Part shown: piece by piece, positions 32,261 through 37,253 of the stretch
Layout: every line of letters starts with the position of its first letter
Position numbering within the stretch: the stretch's first letter is position 1
Assembly (NCBI GenBank): GCA_018814045.1
Contig: JAHJAR010000353.1
Coordinates: forward strand, 1 to 37,253
Source: Planctomycetota bacterium
GTDB taxonomy: Bacteria; Planctomycetota; Phycisphaerae; UBA1845; Fen-1342
Direction: 5' to 3'
DNA length: 37,253 nucleotides
Made by a program: the position numbers and the translations under genes
Notes under the pieces: generated by a model
What the model was told of the DNA's origin: nothing
What the model saw: only the letters and a program-made list of their open reading frames with translations
Database searches by the model: none

Positions 32261-33724
32261 ATGTCGTCTGGAATCCGCCACTATTGCGGCGTGTTCGGGA
32301 TTGCCGGTCATCCCGAGGCCGCCCAACTGACGTATCTGGGCCTCTACGCTCAGCAGCATCGCGGCCAGGAAGCCGCAGGCATCTGCACCGCCGACGGGCA
32401 GCGGATGATCCGCCGCGCCGGGTCCGGCCTGGTGGCCGACGCGCTCGACGCACAGGATCTGGAAGAGCTTCGCAACCCGCTGGCGATCGGGCACGTGCGC
32501 TATTCGACGACCGGCTCCGGCCACGAAGCCAACGTGCAGCCGCTTCAGGTCAGTTGCTCGATCGGCCAGGTGGCCATCTGCCACAACGGCAACCTGATCA
32601 ACGCCGCCGGTGTACGTCACGAGTACGAGAGCGACGGCCACATCTTCACCGGCACCTCGGACACCGAAGTCATCCTGCACATGCTGGTGAACCGCGACTT
32701 CGCGGAACGGCCCGACCCGCTCGCCGCCGTACTGCGGCACCTGCGCGGCTCCTACTCGCTATTGATGCTGCATCCCGACCGCATCGAAGCGGCGCGCGAT
32801 CCCACTGGCAACCGCCCCCTGTGCCTGGGCCGCATCGCCGACACCTGGATCGTCGCGAGCGAGACCTGCGCGCTCGATCTCGTCGGGGCCCAGTATGTGC
32901 GTGACGTCGAACCCGGTGAGATCGTCACGCTCACGCCCAACGGCATCCAGTCGCGCCGCTTTATCGAACGCCGGGCCTGCCGTCCGGCGCAGTGCATCTT
33001 CGAACACATCTACTTCGCCGACCCTTCGAGCCTGGTCTTCGGCGAAAACGTCCACCTGGTGCGCAAGCAGATGGGGCGCGCATTGGCGCGCTATGCCCCG
33101 GCCAATGCCGATCTGATCGTGCCCGTGCCGAACTGCGCGCGCTGCGCCGCCCTGGGCTACCACGAGGAATCCAACATCCCCCTCGGGCGCGGCTTCACCA
33201 CCAGCCACTACGTCGGGCGCTCGTTCATCCAGCCCTCGCAGACCGTGCGCGATCTGACCGTGAGGTTGAAACTGAACCCGATTCGTGCCAGCGTCGAGGG
33301 CAAGCGGCTGGTGGTCGTTGAAGACTCCGTCGTACGCGGTACAACCACGCGCGGCAAGATGCAGTCGCTGCGCGACGCCGGCGCCAAGCAGCTCCACTTG
33401 CGCGTGGCCAGCCCGCCGATTCGACATCCGTGCTATTACGGTATTGACTTCCCCAGCCGCGAGGAGCTGATCGCCAACGCACGCACGGTCGAACAGATCC
33501 GCGATTACCTCGCCGTCGACTCGCTGGCGTACCTGCCGCTCGAGCGCATGCTCTCCTGCGTCAAACCGCACAACGGGCACTTCTGCACGGCGTGCTTCTC
33601 GGGCGAGTATCCAATCCCGATCGACCCCTACTTCCAAAAAGACATGTTCGAGCGGCAGCAACTCCGGTTCTTCGAGCCGCTCCACGGCGGCGACCCCGCT
33701 AAGGACACAGCCCCCGCGCCCTGA
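32261..33724 (+). CDS. purF: Amidophosphoribosyltransferase
   Basis: The 487-aa enzyme makes 5-phosphoribosylamine from PRPP and glutamine, the first step of purine synthesis. ATG 32261 follows GAGG. A short propeptide (MSSGIRHY) precedes Cys9, the N-terminal nucleophile glutaminase residue (CGVFGIAG). QQHRGQEAAG, CHNGNL and SDTEV are glutaminase motifs; VVVEDSVVRGTTT is the PRPP loop. Cysteines in QCIFEHIYFADP, RHPCYYG and HFCTAC match the four ligands of the Bacillus-type Fe4S4 cluster, so it should be the propeptide-bearing, oxygen-sensitive Fe-S form. An upstream in-frame extension to 31946 has no family match. Confidence 0.95.
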   Translation: MSSGIRHYCGVFGIAGHPEAAQLTYLGLYAQQHRGQEAAGICTADGQRMIRRAGSGLVADALDAQDLEELRNPLAIGHVRYSTTGSGHEANVQPLQVSCSIGQVAICHNGNLINAAGVRHEYESDGHIFTGTSDTEVILHMLVNRDFAERPDPLAAVLRHLRGSYSLLMLHPDRIEAARDPTGNRPLCLGRIADTWIVASETCALDLVGAQYVRDVEPGEIVTLTPNGIQSRRFIERRACRPAQCIFEHIYFADPSSLVFGENVHLVRKQMGRALARYAPANADLIVPVPNCARCAALGYHEESNIPLGRGFTTSHYVGRSFIQPSQTVRDLTVRLKLNPIRASVEGKRLVVVEDSVVRGTTTRGKMQSLRDAGAKQLHLRVASPPIRHPCYYGIDFPSREELIANARTVEQIRDYLAVDSLAYLPLERMLSCVKPHNGHFCTACFSGEYPIPIDPYFQKDMFERQQLRFFEPLHGGDPAKDTAPAP

Positions 33725-34185
33725 CCGAGGCCGCCCCACGTACTTGCCCCAGGCGCTGCGCCTCACCGGGCACGGCAGGTGAGCCAGAGGTCTGCGGCGC
33801 CCACCGCACATACGGCACACGCCGCGTCGAGCTAGCCCCGGGCCGAAGCGCCCCGCCCCAACCCCAGCGCGACGCGATGCTCGACACTATAGAACCTGGC
33901 AGCCAGCTCGCCCCTCCGCGCTGACCGCTCGGCGTACAACCAACTTCCGTCGTATCTAACTACAGCAATAGAACTTATACGAAGACTCGACCGCGTTCAA
34001 CCCTGTCGCCCTACTGCTTATCCCCATACGCTCTAAGGATTCCAGGGTAGACGAAACCGCCCGACCTGCCCCTGCTCCAACCTGAACAACCGCTCACGCG
34101 ACCGCGGCGCCTCAAACAATCGTCGAGCCGCACGTCTGGTCTTTGCCTCTCGTCTTATTGTCCACTGCGTGCGGATTCGCTCTTG
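33725..34185. other. Intergenic, no gene recognised
   Basis: This 461-bp stretch after purF has an AT-richer part (about 33940-34040) than its surroundings and no coding frame with a start signal. It precedes a truncated FIST domain, so it may be part of the same rearranged segment. Confidence 0.45.
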
Positions 34186-34500
34186 ATGGCGTACGGGTGG
34201 AGTGTCCATCCGGAGGGTGGCAAAGCCGCAATCGACGAAGCGATTGCCATGATGCAGAAGTCGCTGCACGACCCAACACTCATTGTCTTGTACACGACTG
34301 CCGGGTACGGGGAGGCGGAGAAGGCGGCCACGCTGCGCAGCCGGTTCCCCCGCGCGAAGCTGTTCGGGATGAACGTCTACAAGGGTGTCTTGTCCTCGGA
34401 CGGGCTGCACAGCGGAGAGAAGGGATCGCTGGCGATCATGGGGCTTGCCGATGGTGACCTGGTGTGTGGCATCAGCGTCCGCGAGGTACCGGACGGCGCA
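34186..34500 (+). pseudogene. FIST N-terminal sensor domain, fragment
   Basis: About 105 residues from ATG 34186 match the start of a FIST sensory domain: [39 protein letters not shown] and the [11 protein letters not shown] strand. The rest of FIST_N and the FIST_C domain are missing. Near 34500 the frame runs into the following receiver gene out of frame and continues as unrelated sequence to 34599. FIST domains commonly sit at the N-terminus of histidine kinases, so this looks like the head of a hybrid kinase whose middle was deleted. Confidence 0.6.
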
Positions 34501-34501
34501 G

Positions 34502-34897
34502 ATGTGGTATCACATCCTGTTGGCAGAGGACGGCCCCGACAACCAGCGGCTGATTTCATACGTCCTGAGGAAGACGGGAGCCCGGGTCACTGTGGTTGAA
34601 AACGGCCGGCTTGCGGTCGACGCCGCCCTCGCCGCACGTGACGCAAGTGAACCTTTCGATGTCATCCTCATGGACATGCAGATGCCGGTGATGGGTGGCT
34701 ACGAGGCCACCAAACTGCTGAGGCGCGCGGGCTATGCGGGGACGATCATCGCACTGACGGCCCATGCGATGGCGAGTGACCGTGACAAGTGCATCAAAGC
34801 CGGCTGCGACGACTACGCCGCCAAACCCATCGAGCGGGACAGACTGATCAGGACGATCACCGCCTGTCATCCGGTCGTACCCGCCCCCGCCGCGTGA
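34502..34897 (+). CDS. Single-domain response regulator (receiver) or hybrid-kinase tail
   Basis: The 131-aa receiver domain is complete: acidic pair E9-D10, phospho-acceptor D58 ([12 protein letters not shown]), T86 (ALTAHA) and K108 (AAKPIE). It has no output domain. The sequence type is that of C-terminal receivers in hybrid histidine kinases. ATG 34502 is the first start next to the domain, with GAGG about 15 bases upstream, a poor distance. Its N-terminus abuts the FIST fragment in another frame, so it may be the surviving tail of one deleted gene. If translated it could still act as a phosphate sink or CheY-like protein. Confidence 0.75.
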   Translation: MWYHILLAEDGPDNQRLISYVLRKTGARVTVVENGRLAVDAALAARDASEPFDVILMDMQMPVMGGYEATKLLRRAGYAGTIIALTAHAMASDRDKCIKAGCDDYAAKPIERDRLIRTITACHPVVPAPAA

Positions 34898-35007
34898 CCC
34901 GCCCCCCCACGGTTTGCGGGCAGACAATTGCCCCGGAACCAGGCCCTGTCCTGGACGTGGAGCGAAATCGCACGTCCGCCGCAGTGGCTCTATTCCCGGC
35001 CGGATGC

Positions 35008-35013
35008 TTAAAT
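35008..35013 (+). promoter_or_regulatory. -10-like TTAAAT, leaderless start of mlaF
   Basis: TTAAAT ends seven bases before the mlaF ATG at 35021 and no Shine-Dalgarno sequence is present. The -35 region is weak. Confidence 0.35.
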
Positions 35014-35020
35014 ACGCACC

Positions 35021-35914
35021 ATGAGCGCTACCGCCGCCGACACCGTCCTCTCCGTCCGCGACCTGGTCGTGCGCTTCGAAGGCGCCGACGGAACGTACCA
35101 TACGGTTCTCAACGGCGTGACGTTCGACGTCATTCGGGGCGAGACGCTTGTGATCATGGGCGGTTCCGGCTGCGGCAAGAGCACGCTGCTGAACTGCCTG
35201 ATCGGCGAGATCGAGCCCGACGAGGGGCAGGTGGTCTATCACCTGCCAGAACTGGGCTCGGTGGACCTGACCACCGCCGGCGCCGACACGGCTGACCACC
35301 TGCGCAAGCGCTTTGGCATCCTCTTTCAGTCAGGCGCTTTGTTCAGTTCGTTGACGGTGGGCGAGAACGTCGCCCTGCCGCTCAAGGAGCACTCGCACGT
35401 CGACCGCGCCATCATCGACATCGTCGTGGCCATGAAGCTCCAGCAGGTGCACATGCTGCCCCATCGTGACAAGTTCCCGGCGCAACTTTCCGGCGGCCAG
35501 AAGAAACGCGCCGGCCTGGCCCGCGCCACGGCCCTCGATCCCGAGATTCTCTTCTACGACGAACCCAGTGCCGGCCTCGATCCGGTCACTTCGTCCGCGA
35601 TCGACGAGTTGATGATGGATCTTTCGCAGAAGCTCGAGGTCACCAGCCTGGTCGTCACGCACGAGATGGACTCGGCCTTCCGCATCGCCGATCGGATGGT
35701 CATGCTCGAACGCGGACGCATTCTGCGCATCGCCCCGCGCAGCGATTTCGAGACCCTCCGCGACGCCGCCCCCGAGTCGGTCCAGACCGACGAAGATCGC
35801 CTGATGAACCAGTTCCTCAACGGGGCCTCGACCGGCCCGCTCACCAACGCCGAGGGCATGAGCCTCTACGAGCAGGTCCTGATCGGCTCCGCGAACAACG
35901 ACGGCAGCGCCTAG
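35021..35914 (+). CDS. mlaF: MlaF-type ABC transporter ATP-binding protein
   Basis: The 297-aa cytosolic ATPase has Walker A GGSGCGKST, Q-loop FQSGALFSSLTVGENV (the hallmark of the Mla/Mce phospholipid and toluene-tolerance transporters), signature LSGGQKKRAGLARA, Walker B EILFYDEPSAGLDP and the switch His in VVTHEMD. It would drive phospholipid traffic between inner and outer membranes with an MlaE permease and an MlaD (MCE) protein. Neither partner follows within the window, where the next 450 bp carry palindromes and a MITE-like element; partners are presumably elsewhere. The C-terminal 45 residues after the core are family-typical in length. Confidence 0.88.
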   Translation: MSATAADTVLSVRDLVVRFEGADGTYHTVLNGVTFDVIRGETLVIMGGSGCGKSTLLNCLIGEIEPDEGQVVYHLPELGSVDLTTAGADTADHLRKRFGILFQSGALFSSLTVGENVALPLKEHSHVDRAIIDIVVAMKLQQVHMLPHRDKFPAQLSGGQKKRAGLARATALDPEILFYDEPSAGLDPVTSSAIDELMMDLSQKLEVTSLVVTHEMDSAFRIADRMVMLERGRILRIAPRSDFETLRDAAPESVQTDEDRLMNQFLNGASTGPLTNAEGMSLYEQVLIGSANNDGSA

Positions 35915-35990
35915 TTGCCGATTCAGCAGCGGTCACCGCCTCACGGGACGGCGCAGGCCCGCCACGGCGCTTTGCGCATCACGCCGGCGC

Positions 35991-36031
35991 GGCAGCAGTC
36001 CGTTGCACAACCCTTGCAGCGGACTGCTGCC
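35991..36031. terminator. 12-bp inverted repeat after mlaF
   Basis: GGCAGCAGTCCG (35991-36002) and CGGACTGCTGCC (36020-36031) are exact reverse complements around a 17-base loop, 77 bp after the mlaF stop. No T-run follows, so this is at best a Rho-assisted or pause hairpin, or a dispersed repeat. Confidence 0.45.
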
Positions 36032-36222
36032 CACCCGTGTTGCCCCACCGGCCGGTTACCAAGCGGAGATTATGGCGGCGGGGTCAGCAACTCGGCGGTC
36101 TTGCCGTTCGCCAGTTCGATCGTACCACCGTTGAGCGAACTGCTGGCGCTGGTGCTGAGGTCGGAGTCGATATCGAGTTCCGACTGCCGCCCACTCGGGG
36201 GCCAGATGGTTTGACAGTCGTG

Positions 36223-36346
36223 TAGAACCTATCCCAGAACCGTCCAGAGGTGGGTAGCAGAACCGAACCGCGCGCGTCAGCAAGCGTTTTTTCGGCAACC
36301 GCTCCCTCACGGTCGCGGCTCGGAAGGAGTCTTTGGATAGGTTCTA
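36223..36346. mobile_element. MITE-like element, 124 bp, 12-bp terminal inverted repeats
   Basis: TAGAACCTATCC at 36223-36234 and its exact reverse complement at 36335-36346 bound a 124-bp segment with no gene. Inside lies a one-mismatch copy (36296-36321) of the 26-bp palindrome arm seen at 6761-6838. No target-site duplication is visible at the ends. This could be a non-autonomous insertion element or a composite intergenic repeat. Confidence 0.5.
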
Positions 36347-36361
36347 GCCTGGCCAGCCCCG

Positions 36362-37253
36362 TTACGGATTGACGGGCTCTGCAAGTAGCGACATCTTCTC
36401 ATCCGCGCCATTGTGGCCGCCCGGCTGCTTACGCCTGAGCAGACGGATGTCCGACCAGGGGTAGTCGCCGGACTGCCACACCACTTCGCCGCGATTGTTG
36501 ATGTCGCCGCTCCTGTTCCAGAACGGATCGTCCGAGAGCTGGTAGAAGTTGCCCTTGCGATAGAGCCACATCTGGTAGGTGGACTCGTTCGCGTACCAGC
36601 GAAAGAAGCACATGTCGCCTTTATCGTTGAGGCGCGGTCCACCGCCCCAGGCGGAGAACAGCGTCGTGACACCATCCTCCCAGATTTCAATGCCGTGGTC
36701 ACCATTCCCGTAATTGAACTCCCAGGCAATTCGCCCGGCATTGTTGATGACGGCGCCCCGCGGTTCATATGTCTCCGCCGGGCTGATCTGCGTAACGAGT
36801 CCACCGCCGGGTGTGTACATCATGATGTCCGATTCCCAGGGATCGACGCAGAAGTCATAGCGCGTCCAGACGATGGTATCGTCATCATTGAGCTCGGCCG
36901 CCTGATTCGCCACTTCCTCCGCCAGTCCATCGGCGGAGATCTGTTGGACGCCTTCACCATTGTAGAAGAAGATGTCCATGGCCTCATGGTTTCCGCAGAC
37001 TTGGCCCATATGGCGATTCCAGGTCACATGCCCGAGATTGTTGATCGCCGGGCTGACGTCCTGCCGGTCGTTGTCCGTCAGGCGCGTGATCTGACCGTTC
37101 TCGTACAGGACGATCTCGAGCGTCGGCTCACCCGTCTGCGGATTGATCGGCCCCAGGCCGCGGCACCAGACAATCGTACCATCGTCGTTGATGTCCGGTG
37201 AGCAGTCCTGGATGTAGTCGTCGGTGAGTCGGGTCAGCACACCGTTGTCGTAC
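36362..37253 (-). CDS. Beta-propeller-like repeat protein, 5' end outside window
   Basis: The frame is open to the right edge, so the N-terminus is missing; about 296 residues are visible. It consists of repeats of about 40-50 residues with the pattern Y-[ED]-N-G-x-[IL]-T-R-L-T-D followed by D-x-S-P-x-I-N-[DN]-x-G-x-[IV]-x-W, like TolB/WD-type or extracellular-repeat propellers common in large planctomycete secreted proteins. Repeats degrade toward the C-terminus, which ends in a short tail. There is no PEP-CTERM or other sorting motif. Function unknown; probably secreted and binding. Confidence 0.7.
   Translation of the reverse strand, partial: YDNGVLTRLTDDYIQDCSPDINDDGTIVWCRGLGPINPQTGEPTLEIVLYENGQITRLTDNDRQDVSPAINNLGHVTWNRHMGQVCGNHEAMDIFFYNGEGVQQISADGLAEEVANQAAELNDDDTIVWTRYDFCVDPWESDIMMYTPGGGLVTQISPAETYEPRGAVINNAGRIAWEFNYGNGDHGIEIWEDGVTTLFSAWGGGPRLNDKGDMCFFRWYANESTYQMWLYRKGNFYQLSDDPFWNRSGDINNRGEVVWQSGDYPWSDIRLLRRKQPGGHNGADEKMSLLAEPVNP

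Noticed and set aside
1-37253. CRISPR array, rRNA operon or intact transposase gene
   Set aside because: No regularly spaced repeats, no rRNA sequence and no transposase or integrase motifs were seen on either strand.

Overview
The window is GC-rich bacterial chromosome, most likely from a member of the Planctomycetota. This is inferred from the mix of genes: secreted DUF2961/GH172 enzymes, a Tat-signal Gfo/Idh/MocA oxidoreductase, sulfatase-fold lipoproteins with TPR tails, LptD and MlaF (so a Gram-negative outer membrane), and intergenic palindromes of a kind I associate with planctomycete genomes. No 16S rRNA or ribosomal marker is present, so the phylum call is an inference.

Layout. Positions 1-2130 hold a minus-strand remnant: a 5'-truncated AAA+ ATPase, a 68-aa ORF and a DUF3150-like protein in a tightly packed operon. 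They lie beside a tRNA-Gly(GCC) that has its own promoter and terminator, which suggests the decayed edge of a genomic island. Positions 2.7-11.7 kb carry housekeeping and envelope genes: a small bacterial sugar transferase, a TPR protein, a large radical-SAM enzyme of the tetraether-lipid-synthase-like (COG1964/Tes) group, a sulfatase-fold/TPR lipoprotein, ComM/YifB and a calcineurin-like phosphoesterase. Positions 11.7-18.0 kb form a three-gene minus-strand operon: glutamate dehydrogenase followed by two PEP/pyruvate-binding (PPDK N-domain) proteins that lack the phospho-His and PEP-barrel domains. The larger of these has an N-terminal GAF-like sensor and a C-terminal polymerase-beta-type nucleotidyltransferase. 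Positions 18.5-27.7 kb look like a sugar-degradation locus: a URO-D/corrinoid-methyltransferase-like protein, a Gfo/Idh/MocA oxidoreductase broken by an in-frame TAA, a secreted TIM-barrel glycosidase-like protein, and two divergent DUF2961 (GH172) proteins with a 21-bp palindrome between them. Positions 27.8-37.25 kb contain a membrane protein, LptD, PurF (Fe-S type), a FIST-domain fragment next to a lone receiver domain, MlaF, a MITE-like element and the 3' part of a beta-propeller-like repeat protein.

The most notable items are the Tes-like radical SAM protein with two cysteine ribbons in front of its core, and the GDH/PPDK-N/nucleotidyltransferase operon, whose two PPDK-N proteins share a C-terminal domain I do not recognise. 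Several genes have a -10-like TAGAAT or TTAAAT hexamer 7 bases or fewer before the start codon and no Shine-Dalgarno sequence, consistent with leaderless mRNAs; others in the same window have clear AGGAGG-type sites.
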